A stretch of DNA of 64,000 nt from Mycobacterium shigaense (lineage in GTDB: Bacteria; Actinomycetota; Actinomycetes; Mycobacteriales; Mycobacteriaceae): assembly GCF_002356315.1 (NCBI RefSeq), contig NZ_AP018164.1, forward strand, positions 2,852,001 to 2,916,000. The letters are read 5' to 3'. The translations under genes and the position numbers were made by a program. Each line of letters starts with the position of its first letter. Positions within the stretch are counted from its first letter, which is position 1. Below the pieces are notes generated by a model, which saw only the letters and a program-made list of their open reading frames with translations, did no database searches and had not been told where the DNA came from. Positions 8,671 to 15,235 of this stretch are shown in pieces.

Positions 8671-9369
8671 GTGCTGTTCATGCACGAGGTACACACGGTG
8701 CGTGGCCGCGCCGAAGACGAGTTCGAAGCCGCCTTCCGTGACGGCTGGTTGCCCATGCTCGCCGCCGGCGACGATGCCCGGCTGCTGTGGTACTCCAACC
8801 AGGCGCACGGCAGCGGCCCCGCCTACACCGTGATCACGGTGACCGCCGTTCGCGACGGAGCGGCGTGGGAGCGGCTGACGCTGCGGGTCCAAAAAGGTGA
8901 CCTGCGGGAGTGGATACGCGGCCTCGACGAACTGCGCCACGAGGTCGACGCCAAGCTGCTGGTGCCGCTGCCGTGGTCGCCGCTGCAAGACGTGCGGTTC
9001 GACGACGTGCCCGTCGACGGGCGCGAGCACGAGATGACGCTCTACATGGAAGACACCATGTGGCCGTATGAAGACAAATTCGAGGAATACATCGTCCGCT
9101 GCGGCGAGGTGTATGCCAGAAGTCTCGACGAACCGTCCTCGATGCTCACCATGCACGCCGCCTTCCAGCCGGCGCTGGGCAGTCACGTGCGCCGCGAGGT
9201 GATCCTCATGCAGCGCATCAGCCGGCCGGAGGCGCTGCTGGATCTGCTGCGCAGCCACATCCCCGCCGAATACCGCGCGCCGGGCACCTGGATGCACGAC
9301 GCCCTCGACTTGCGCGACCAGTGGACCACCCGGTTGCTGCGGACCGCCGAGTGGTCGCCGCTGTACTAG
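8671..9369 (+). CDS. Conserved protein of unknown function, NIPSNAP/ABM-like fold suspected
   Basis: 232 residues. The start is GTG 8671 because GGGAGG at 8657-8662 lies 8 bp upstream; an ATG follows at 8680. The sequence has two similar halves: LFMHEVHTVRGRAEDEFEAAF near the N-terminus and MTLYMEDTMWPYEDKFEEYI near residue 124. This suggests a duplicated ferredoxin-like (NIPSNAP or dimeric alpha-beta barrel) domain. Conserved aromatics recur, e.g. WIRGLDELRHEVDAKLL. No catalytic motif was recognised. The last 69 bp have a degenerate second copy at 9558-9626. Family assignment is inference from the two-domain pattern. Confidence 0.75.
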   Translation: MLFMHEVHTVRGRAEDEFEAAFRDGWLPMLAAGDDARLLWYSNQAHGSGPAYTVITVTAVRDGAAWERLTLRVQKGDLREWIRGLDELRHEVDAKLLVPLPWSPLQDVRFDDVPVDGREHEMTLYMEDTMWPYEDKFEEYIVRCGEVYARSLDEPSSMLTMHAAFQPALGSHVRREVILMQRISRPEALLDLLRSHIPAEYRAPGTWMHDALDLRDQWTTRLLRTAEWSPLY

Positions 9370-9384
9370 GAGCACGACGCCGCC

Positions 9385-9626
9385 GTGAACACGGGCAACG
9401 CCGTCGACGACCGCTCCATCAGCTACGGCGAGCTGATGACGACGGTAAGACGTTGTGCCACTGGCCCTCTCGTGCACGGCGTGACGCCGCCGCAGCGCGT
9501 CCCGGTCGTCGACACCGGCAGGTCGAGCACCGCGGATCGGGCAGCCAGTTGTTCGAAGCCCTCAAATGCCGCGATCAGTGGGACACCCGGTTGCTGCGGA
9601 CGTCGGCCGGGTCACCCCCGTATTGA
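9385..9626 (+). pseudogene. Composite remnant: acyl-CoA ligase N-terminal scrap plus duplicated 3' tail of the preceding gene
   Basis: From GTG 9385 the reading AVDDRSISYGELMTTVRRCA and GPLVHGVTPPQRVPVV resembles the N-terminus of AMP-forming acyl-CoA ligases (xxxRSxSYxEL ... LxxxGVxPGDRVxV). It dissolves after ~45 residues. In another frame, 9558-9626 reads ALKCRDQWDTRLLRTSAGSP ending in a stop, a degenerate copy of the ALDLRDQWTTRLLRTAEWSP tail at 9301-9369; roughly three quarters of bases match. Most likely an ancestral array of the unknown gene, a ligase gene and a second copy of the unknown gene collapsed by deletion. It overlaps the 3' end of the convergent nitronate monooxygenase. Confidence 0.7.
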
Positions 9627-10555
9627 GCGTCGCGCACCATCTCGCGCACGATGTCGGCAGCCGGGCGGATATCGTGGACGAGCCCTATCGCCTCGCCCAC
9701 GATGATCGGGGCGGCGTCGAAATCCTCTGCGGCTACGGCCTTCTGGAATATCTCCAGCACGTCCGACTGTGCCGCCGATAGCCCGTCGCTGCCGTGCCAC
9801 GCGTCGAGGAACGGGTTGCTCAATGCTCGGACCGTATATTCGTGAGGCCAGTCGAGCTGCCGCACTACGTCATACACGCGGGTCCGAAGAGTTGCGTCCC
9901 CGCCGGCGGACATCGCCCGTTGCTGGGCTCGCCGTGACACCAACGCCTCCGCGCTCGCCCAAAACCGTGTTCCTACCAGGACCCCGTCGGCGCCCAGAGC
10001 CAGCGCCGCCGCAAGCCCTCGGCCATCGGCGACACCGCCGGCCGCCACCACCAGGGTTTCCGGCGACCGCGCTGCGACGAGGTCGGCCACCTCGGGCACC
10101 AGCGTGAAGGTGGACCGAGCGGTCATGCCGTGACCGCCGGCCTCGCCACCCTGTGCCACGATGACGTCGGCGCCGGAGTCGAAGGCCTGGCGGGCGTGCT
10201 CGAGGTTCTGCACCTGGGCGATCAGCGGAACACCGGCCACGCGAATACGGTCCGCGAACGGGCGTAGATCGCCGAACGACAACATGATTGCGGCGGGCTG
10301 CCGCTCGAGCGCCCGGTCGAGCAGCGCGGGCTGCCCGGCCAGGCCCCAGGTGATGAAGCCGCATCCCACCGTGGCTGCTCCGGCGTTGTCGAATTCGCTG
10401 TCCAGCCAAGCGGCATCGCCGTAGCCGCCACCGATGAGGCCCAGGCCGCCAGCCGATGTCACCGCAGCCGCGAGCCGGCCGCCGGAGACCATGGCCATGG
10501 GCGCGAGCACAATCGGGTGCTCGATGCCGAAGAGGTCGGTGAGCCGGGTACTCAT
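9575..10555 (-). CDS. Nitronate monooxygenase / 2-nitropropane dioxygenase-like flavoenzyme
   Basis: 326 residues from ATG 10555 (MSTRLTDLFGIEHPIVLAPM). FMN TIM-barrel features: IVLAPMAMVSGGRLAAAVTSAGGLGLIGGG (residues ~14-43), GADVIVAQGGEAGGHG with the catalytic-type His region, VVAAGGVADGRGLAAALALGADGVLVGTRF for phosphate binding. Such enzymes oxidise nitronates (e.g. propionate 3-nitronate); others in the group are enoyl reductases or quinone reductases. Its ATG overlaps the tautomerase stop (ATGA at 10555-10552), so the two are translationally coupled. The 3' end runs over the convergent remnant at 9558-9626. The exact substrate is uncertain. Confidence 0.9.
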   Translation of the reverse strand: MSTRLTDLFGIEHPIVLAPMAMVSGGRLAAAVTSAGGLGLIGGGYGDAAWLDSEFDNAGAATVGCGFITWGLAGQPALLDRALERQPAAIMLSFGDLRPFADRIRVAGVPLIAQVQNLEHARQAFDSGADVIVAQGGEAGGHGMTARSTFTLVPEVADLVAARSPETLVVAAGGVADGRGLAAALALGADGVLVGTRFWASAEALVSRRAQQRAMSAGGDATLRTRVYDVVRQLDWPHEYTVRALSNPFLDAWHGSDGLSAAQSDVLEIFQKAVAAEDFDAAPIIVGEAIGLVHDIRPAADIVREMVRDAQYGGDPADVRSNRVSH

Positions 10556-10944
10556 GCGAGCTCTCCGGTGAGAAATTGTGCCCGGCCATGGCCGAAAGAC
10601 CAGTCCTCGTCTCCATTTTCGGTGATCGAGACAATCAGGTCGGCCGGTTCCACCCCGCATCGCTCGGCGAGGTTGGCTGCCAACAATTCGTAGAACCGTT
10701 CCTTCATGGCCCGGGTACGGCGCCGGCTCACCACGTGCACCACCACCAGCCGCGACGAGCGGTCGATACCCAAACCTGTGTCCCACGCGACGATTTCGTG
10801 CTCTGGATGGGTGTGCACCACTTGATAGCGGTCGCCCGGTGGCACGGCGAACGCTCCGACGACGGCGTCATGCGCCGCGTCCAGCAGCGCCCGGACCTCC
10901 GACGGGCTACGGCCCTCGATGAGATTGATGTACAGCAGCGGCAT
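10552..10944 (-). CDS. Tautomerase superfamily protein
   Basis: 130 residues from ATG 10944. The N-terminus MPLLYINLIEGRSPSEVRAL exposes Pro-1 after Met removal, the catalytic base in 4-oxalocrotonate tautomerase/MIF-like enzymes. A double-length arrangement (two beta-alpha-beta units; second near RLVVVHVVSRRRTRAMKERF) fits the cis-CaaD/MSAD-like or tautomerase_2 type. It precedes nitronate monooxygenase with an ATGA overlap and is divergent from a LysR gene, with an 18-bp dyad between them. The pair is probably a LysR-controlled degradation module (inference). An upstream frame exists, but GGAGAA before 10944 and Pro-1 fix this start. Confidence 0.85.
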   Translation of the reverse strand: MPLLYINLIEGRSPSEVRALLDAAHDAVVGAFAVPPGDRYQVVHTHPEHEIVAWDTGLGIDRSSRLVVVHVVSRRRTRAMKERFYELLAANLAERCGVEPADLIVSITENGDEDWSFGHGRAQFLTGELA

Positions 10945-11001
10945 TTTTTCTCCTCTGGTCTGCCCGGTTACGACGTTAGGTCGGCCCGCAGCGGCGGTGA
11001 A

Positions 11002-11036
11002 ATGCCTGTCGTAAGGCATCTATGCTCTTCAGGCAT
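11002..11036. promoter_or_regulatory. Probable LysR-regulator operator (dyad symmetry)
   Basis: Perfect dyad ATGCCT (11002-11007), 6-bp spacer, AGGCAT (11014-11019), followed by a second looser dyad ATGC (11022-11025) and GCAT (11033-11036) that covers the start codon of the LysR gene at 11035. It lies in the 90-bp gap between the divergent tautomerase and LysR genes, where LysR regulators normally bind to control themselves and the divergent operon. Confidence 0.7.
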
Positions 11037-11910
11037 GGGCGTGCTGGACGGCGGACGCGTCGAGCTGCGTCATCTGCGGGCGTTCGAAGCGATCGCGCGG
11101 CTGGGATCGTTCACCCACGCCGCCGATGCGCTCAACATCACCCAACCCGCGCTGAGCCGCACCATTGCGCAGCTGGAAGACGCTCTCGGGGTGACCCTTC
11201 TCGATCGCAGCTCACGGCACGTGGAGATGACCCGGGCCGGCCGCTCCTTCTTCGACCATGCCGAACGGGTCCTCGCTGAGTTGGAACGTGGCATCGACGC
11301 CGTGCGCCGGCAGGCGAGTATTCGTCTCGGATTCAGCTGGCTGTTGCCCGACCCGTGGGCGCAGGACACCGTGGCACTGTTCGAGCGGGCCACTGCCGTG
11401 ACGGTCAGTCTGATCCGGACGGACGATCCGTTGGCGGCCGTGCAGCAGGGCAAGGTCAATGTCGCCGTGGTACGCGGACAAGTGACGTCAACCGCCGTGC
11501 GCTTGGTCCACCTGTTCGACGAGGCGCGGGTGGCCGTGTGCGCCGTCCACTCGCCGTTGGCCACCGCGCCGGAATTGGACTGGGCCGACATCCCGCGCTG
11601 GCCGCTGGTGGTCAATATCGTCAGCGGGACCACCGGGCCGTGGTCCTGGCCGGCGGGAGAGGGCCCCGAAACCGTGCTCGAGACAACAAATTTCGACGAG
11701 TGGATCGAATCCGTCGCCGCCGGTCGCGGCATCGGGGTGATTCCCGACGTCGCCGTCAGGCGCAACATTCATCCCGGCGTGCGGTTCATCCCCCTGCGGG
11801 GGGCACCGCGGAGCCCGGTGGCCCTTGCTTTCCTGCCGCGGGCCCGCAATGCCGAACTGCGCCGCTTCGTCGAGGCTGCGGTCGCGAGCGCGGCGGAGTG
11901 CGGCGCCTGA
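11035..11910 (+). CDS. LysR-family transcriptional regulator
   Basis: 291 residues from ATG 11035 (MGVLDGGRVELRHLRAFEAI). The N-terminal winged helix-turn-helix is complete: LRAFEAIARLGSFTHAADAL then ITQPALSRTIAQLEDALGVTLLDRSSRHVEMTRAG. The C-terminal effector-binding domain follows (from ~residue 88), with the periplasmic-binding fold segments GKVNVAVVRGQV and GIGVIPDVAVRR. Divergent from the tautomerase-nitronate monooxygenase pair and separated by a dyad operator that overlaps its own start codon, so it likely autorepresses and activates the operon in response to a substrate or intermediate. The effector is unknown. The 3' end abuts an SRPBCC remnant on the other strand. Confidence 0.93.
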   Translation: MGVLDGGRVELRHLRAFEAIARLGSFTHAADALNITQPALSRTIAQLEDALGVTLLDRSSRHVEMTRAGRSFFDHAERVLAELERGIDAVRRQASIRLGFSWLLPDPWAQDTVALFERATAVTVSLIRTDDPLAAVQQGKVNVAVVRGQVTSTAVRLVHLFDEARVAVCAVHSPLATAPELDWADIPRWPLVVNIVSGTTGPWSWPAGEGPETVLETTNFDEWIESVAAGRGIGVIPDVAVRRNIHPGVRFIPLRGAPRSPVALAFLPRARNAELRRFVEAAVASAAECGA

Positions 11911-11934
11911 ACCGCCCACGCATCCTTCAGGCAG

Positions 11935-12030
11935 GGACCACTCGGGCAGTGATTCAACGTCGAATAGCACGTCCATGATCTCGTCGGGAGTCGCCTCGAT
12001 GACGAGCTCACGTGAATCGGAGACGGCCAT
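11935..12030 (-). pseudogene. N-terminal stub of an SRPBCC (polyketide cyclase-like) gene
   Basis: From ATG 12030 the first ~32 residues read MAVSDSRELVIEATPDEIMD then VLFDVESLPEWS, a textbook SRPBCC N-terminus. The similarity ends there and a frame of low complexity runs into the LysR 3' end. Intact relatives have ~145 residues, so ~80% is missing. It lies 39 bp downstream of fadB5 on the same strand. Deletion associated with arrival or retention of the LysR module is a possible explanation. Confidence 0.75.
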
Positions 12031-12069
12031 GCGGGCATGGTAACCGCCCGGCAACCACCCAAACCCGAC

Positions 12070-13074
12070 TCAGGGCACCAGGACGACCTTGCCGATGTTT
12101 TCGCGCGCCGCCAGGATCCGGTGCGCTGCAGGCGCCTGCGCGAACGGCACGGCGGCGTGGACGACGGGGGAGATGGTGCTGTCCTGCAGCGCCGTGGTGA
12201 GCGGCGTGATCCAGGGTTCGAGGGTGCCGCGGTCGTCCCACAGCCGCAACATGTTCAGGCCGATGACAGCCTTGGACTCCGCGAGCTGGTCTAGCAAGTT
12301 GAAGCCGCGCAGCATCGCCAACGCCTGGGGCGCCGCCCGGCGCAGCGAGCGCTTCTCACCCTCCTGCAGATTCGAAACCCCATACCCGACAAGCCTTCCG
12401 CCCGGACGCAGTAGCGCGTAGGACCGCCGCAGCGACGTCCCGCCAAGCGCATCCAGGACCACGTCGTAGGGGTCGAGGCCCTTCCACCAACCATCGCGCC
12501 GATAGTCGATCGCGCGGTCCACTCCCAACTCGGCGAGCTTCGCGTGCTTTCCCGGCGATGCGGTGCCGTGCACCTGCGCGCCCGCGGCCTTGGCGAACTG
12601 GATGGCCGCGATGCCGACGCCGCCGGCCGCGGCGTGGATCAGCACGCGCTCGCCGGCGCGCAGGGACCCGTAGCCGTGCAGCGCCGCCCATGCGGTGGCG
12701 TAGTTGACGGGTACGGCTGCGCCCTGTTCGAAGCTGAGCGCCTCAGGCAGGCTCACCGAGTCGCCGGCCGCGACGTTGACGATTTCGGCGTAACCACCGA
12801 AACGCGTTCCGGCCAAGACCCGTTCGCCGACGCGTCCCGGATCGACGCCGTCGCCGACGGCCTCGACCGTCCCGGCGACTTCGTAGCCGACCACCGCCGG
12901 GAGCTTCGGCGCGTCGGGGTAGAGCCCGACGCGGGCAAGATGGTCGGCGAAGTTCACTCCGGCCGCGCGCACCGCGACCCGTAGCTGACCCGGACCCGGC
13001 GGCGGCGGGTCCGGGCGCTGCTGGACCTGCAGCACCGATGGGTCGCCCCGTTTGGTGATCACGACTGCGCGCAT
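12070..13074 (-). CDS. fadB5: Zinc-independent MDR oxidoreductase, quinone oxidoreductase type (FadB5-like)
   Basis: 334 residues from ATG 13074 (MRAVVITKRGDPSVLQV), the same length as Rv1912c FadB5 as I recall it and very similar. An N-terminal GroES-like domain (AAGVNFADHLARVGLYP) is followed by the Rossmann domain with the NADP motif AAAGGVGIAAIQFAKAAGA and GLGGTSLRR-type segments. No structural or catalytic zinc cysteines are seen, fitting the QOR/enoyl reductase group. Despite the name fadB5 it is not a beta-oxidation hydratase; reported role in M. tuberculosis is uncertain. The operon is probably monocistronic: an ArsR remnant lies 60 bp upstream and an SRPBCC stub downstream. Confidence 0.93.
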   Translation of the reverse strand: MRAVVITKRGDPSVLQVQQRPDPPPPGPGQLRVAVRAAGVNFADHLARVGLYPDAPKLPAVVGYEVAGTVEAVGDGVDPGRVGERVLAGTRFGGYAEIVNVAAGDSVSLPEALSFEQGAAVPVNYATAWAALHGYGSLRAGERVLIHAAAGGVGIAAIQFAKAAGAQVHGTASPGKHAKLAELGVDRAIDYRRDGWWKGLDPYDVVLDALGGTSLRRSYALLRPGGRLVGYGVSNLQEGEKRSLRRAAPQALAMLRGFNLLDQLAESKAVIGLNMLRLWDDRGTLEPWITPLTTALQDSTISPVVHAAVPFAQAPAAHRILAARENIGKVVLVP

Positions 13075-13134
13075 CGCGTTGCCCTTCTCATGCCTGCCCG
13101 GCGGTCTCGGCCAGCCGGGTCCTCGGGATCGCAT

Positions 13135-13344
13135 TCACTTGAGCTCCTGTGCTGTCTTGGCGAGAACGGCAAGCCTTGCGCGCCAGAACTTCTCGAATGG
13201 TTGCAGCCACTGGTCGAGCTGCGCGAGCGGCTCCGCGGTCAACCGGTAGATGCGTCGCCGGTCGCTGAGTTCCCCCGCGGACAGCTCCCGCTCGGCAAGG
13301 ATTTCCAGCAGCTGCCGGCGCACCGGATTCGCAGTGCGAGAAAA
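13135..13344 (-). pseudogene. ArsR-type regulator with an internal deletion of its DNA-binding helices
   Basis: The frame reads FSRTANPVRRQLLEILAERE then LSAGELS and continues directly with DRRRIYRLTAEPLAQLDQWL and QPFEKFWRARLAVLAKTAQE. This joins the first helices of a SmtB/ArsR winged helix to the beta-wing tip and C-terminal helix. The ~40 residues in between that hold the recognition helix (the part with IxQPxVSxHLxxLxxAGLV in relatives) are missing without a change of frame. The upstream end also lacks a clear start. It is the kind of ArsR gene usually paired with an SRPBCC gene, and a stub of one lies at 11935-12030. A DNA-binding product is implausible. Confidence 0.8.
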
Positions 13345-13407
13345 ACGCGATCGGACGCCGCCACGCCCAGCAATATACGTCGGGAATTTCCGACACGTTA
13401 ATGGCGC

Positions 13408-14133
13408 TCAGGGGTCGCCGGCGAACCACGCGGTGGCCACCGTCCGCGTCTGCGGAGGCGGAAAGTGGGCGTCACTCGGTCCCAGCGAACCGACCTTGAC
13501 CGTCCAGATCGTCTGAGAGCGATCGATCGCAGGAGTGCCGGGGTTGGGGGTGGCGGCGACGAGCACGGCCGGGGTCTCCCCGGGGCAGCCGTACGCGCCG
13601 ACCAGGCCGTCGTCGCGCCCTCCCGAGGCGCCGCCGTTGCGCAGGCGACATTGGGTGCCGTCGTCGAGGAGCAACGCAAACGGGGCCGGCGTCGCGGTCG
13701 GATGAACGTTGGGCAGCGGGCTGGTCTGGACCACGCGGTGCAGGGTTTTGGCCCACGGGTCGTCGAGGCACAGCAGGCTGTGCCGCTCCGACGGCCAGCA
13801 CACGTCTGCCCCAGCGGCGCTGGGCGCGCACGAATAGATGTTGTCGGCGATCGCAGCCCGCGATGCGTCGCAGCCGAAGACCTCGCTGACGCCGGCCGGG
13901 TCACGCGGGGCGGGCGCCAACCGGTAGCCGTTGGCCGGATGCCCGTTTGCGTCGACGGCCACCGTCGCGATCACGCGGGTCCCGATGAATCTGACCAGCG
14001 ACGCGGGCGGCGCAGGGGTGGTGGTCAGCAGCCCGCCCGTCGTCCGCCGGTACCAGAACACCCCCGTGGTGGCGGCGGCGAGCACCGCAGTGATGGCGGT
14101 GGCGATGAGAATCCAGCGCAATCTCCGCCTCAT
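13408..14133 (-). CDS. Membrane-anchored or secreted mycobacterial protein of unknown function
   Basis: 241 residues from ATG 14133 (MRRRLRWILIATAITAVLAA). One N-terminal hydrophobic helix (~residues 6-28) after an RRR start makes this a type II membrane protein or uncleaved signal. The exported part has paired cysteines (FGCDASRA, YSCAPSAAGADVCWP, LLCLDDP, CRLRNGG, YGCPGE), suggesting several disulfides. It ends WTVKVGSLGPSDAHFPPPQT and TVATAWFAGDP; a decayed copy of this C-terminus is at 42932-43237. It is divergent from the metallo-beta-lactamase-fold gene (48-bp gap). No catalytic motif was recognised. Confidence 0.78.
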   Translation of the reverse strand: MRRRLRWILIATAITAVLAAATTGVFWYRRTTGGLLTTTPAPPASLVRFIGTRVIATVAVDANGHPANGYRLAPAPRDPAGVSEVFGCDASRAAIADNIYSCAPSAAGADVCWPSERHSLLCLDDPWAKTLHRVVQTSPLPNVHPTATPAPFALLLDDGTQCRLRNGGASGGRDDGLVGAYGCPGETPAVLVAATPNPGTPAIDRSQTIWTVKVGSLGPSDAHFPPPQTRTVATAWFAGDP

Positions 14134-14181
14134 GACCGCATGGTACTTTTCTGCCCGCTGCCGGCGCGCTACCTTCGACCT

Positions 14182-14904
14182 GTGCACTTCGCGTGGGAGT
14201 TGCTGGGCCCTGGCGTGCATCGCTGTCGGCTGTCGTTCTGCGATGTCACCGTGGGTGTGGTGTCGGGCGTTGCCGGAGCGCTGCTGGTCGATAGCGGCAC
14301 CACGCTGACTGAGGCGGCCGCGATCGATGCCGATGTGCGTGAGCTCGCCGGACACCCGGTCACTCATATTGTGTTGACACACAAGCACTTCGACCACGTT
14401 CTTGGTTCGGCGTGGTTCACCGGCGCCGAGGTTTACTGCGCGCCCGACGTTGCGGATCACCTGTCATCGAATACCGGGCAGCTCCGCGACCACGCCCTCA
14501 GCTACGGGGCCGACGCCGCGGAGATCGACCGCGCGATCGCGGCGCTGCGCCCCCCGCAGCATGCCGTCTACGAGGCGGTGATCGACCTCGGGGACCGCAG
14601 CGTGACAGTCGCGCACCCAGGCCGGGGCCACACCGCGTCCGACTTGGTGGTGAGTGCACCCAGGCCCGACGGGGACGAGGGCTCCGTGGTGGTTTTCACC
14701 GGCGATCTCGTTGAGGAGTCCGCCGACCCGTATGTCGATGCCGATTCCGATCTGGCGGCCTGGCCGGCGACCCTGGACCGGTTGCTCGCGCTCGACGGGC
14801 CTGACACCATCTATGTCCCGGGACACGGCAAGGTCGTCGACGCGGAGTTCATCCGACGCCAGCGGGACTGGTTGCACCGACGGGTGGGCTCGGCGCCCGG
14901 CTAG
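14182..14904 (+). CDS. Metallo-beta-lactamase-fold hydrolase (Rv1913-like)
   Basis: 240 residues from GTG 14182 (VHFAWELLGPGVHRCRLSFC). The zinc-binding HxHxDH motif is clear as LTHKHFDHVLG near residue 69. Further metal ligands are suggested by AHPGRGHTASDL, the FTGDLVEES aspartate and the VPGHGKVVD histidine. This fits a two-zinc hydrolase of the glyoxalase II/lactonase group rather than a beta-lactamase. Position and length match Rv1913 (recall). The open frame reaches far upstream but is antisense to the gene at 13408-14133. Substrate is unknown. Confidence 0.88.
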   Translation: MHFAWELLGPGVHRCRLSFCDVTVGVVSGVAGALLVDSGTTLTEAAAIDADVRELAGHPVTHIVLTHKHFDHVLGSAWFTGAEVYCAPDVADHLSSNTGQLRDHALSYGADAAEIDRAIAALRPPQHAVYEAVIDLGDRSVTVAHPGRGHTASDLVVSAPRPDGDEGSVVVFTGDLVEESADPYVDADSDLAAWPATLDRLLALDGPDTIYVPGHGKVVDAEFIRRQRDWLHRRVGSAPG

Positions 14905-15014
14905 GGGCGGACAGGGCGACATGCCACCGGTGACAGCGCAAACTCCGTTTGCGCGGCGCCGATTCTTCCCGCGGTTTGCTGGCGGTGGGGATGTTCTTTT
15001 GTTTAAGGGTTTTT

Positions 15015-15150
15015 GCGGTTTGCTGAACCGCGCCACGCGGTTCGACCGCAGCCGACACCGATCCGGCCGGTCGACCCGGTCCGGCAAACGAAAAGCGTTG
15101 CACTCCAACGGTTAGCCGCGTCTGACAACGGCTTTGGTCCGGCTTAGAAT
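15015..15150 (+). promoter_or_regulatory. aceA upstream region: two inverted repeats and a candidate SigA promoter
   Basis: Between 14905 and 15235 no gene is seen. GCGGTT (15015-15020) pairs with AACCGC (15026-15031) across 5 bp, and GCGGT (15037-15041) with ACCGC (15045-15049) across 3 bp. Downstream, CTGACA (15122-15127), a 17-bp spacer and TAGAAT (15145-15150) make a good SigA-like promoter, giving a predicted 5' leader of ~80 nt. The repeats may be binding sites for a carbon-source regulator of isocitrate lyase (inference). Confidence 0.5.
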
Positions 15151-15235
15151 CTCATTATTCAGCAATGATTGAACTCTTGGGTCCGGGGCTAGACTCACGT
15201 GCAGCGGAATCGTGCTGGAAGAGGAGCGTAAGGCC

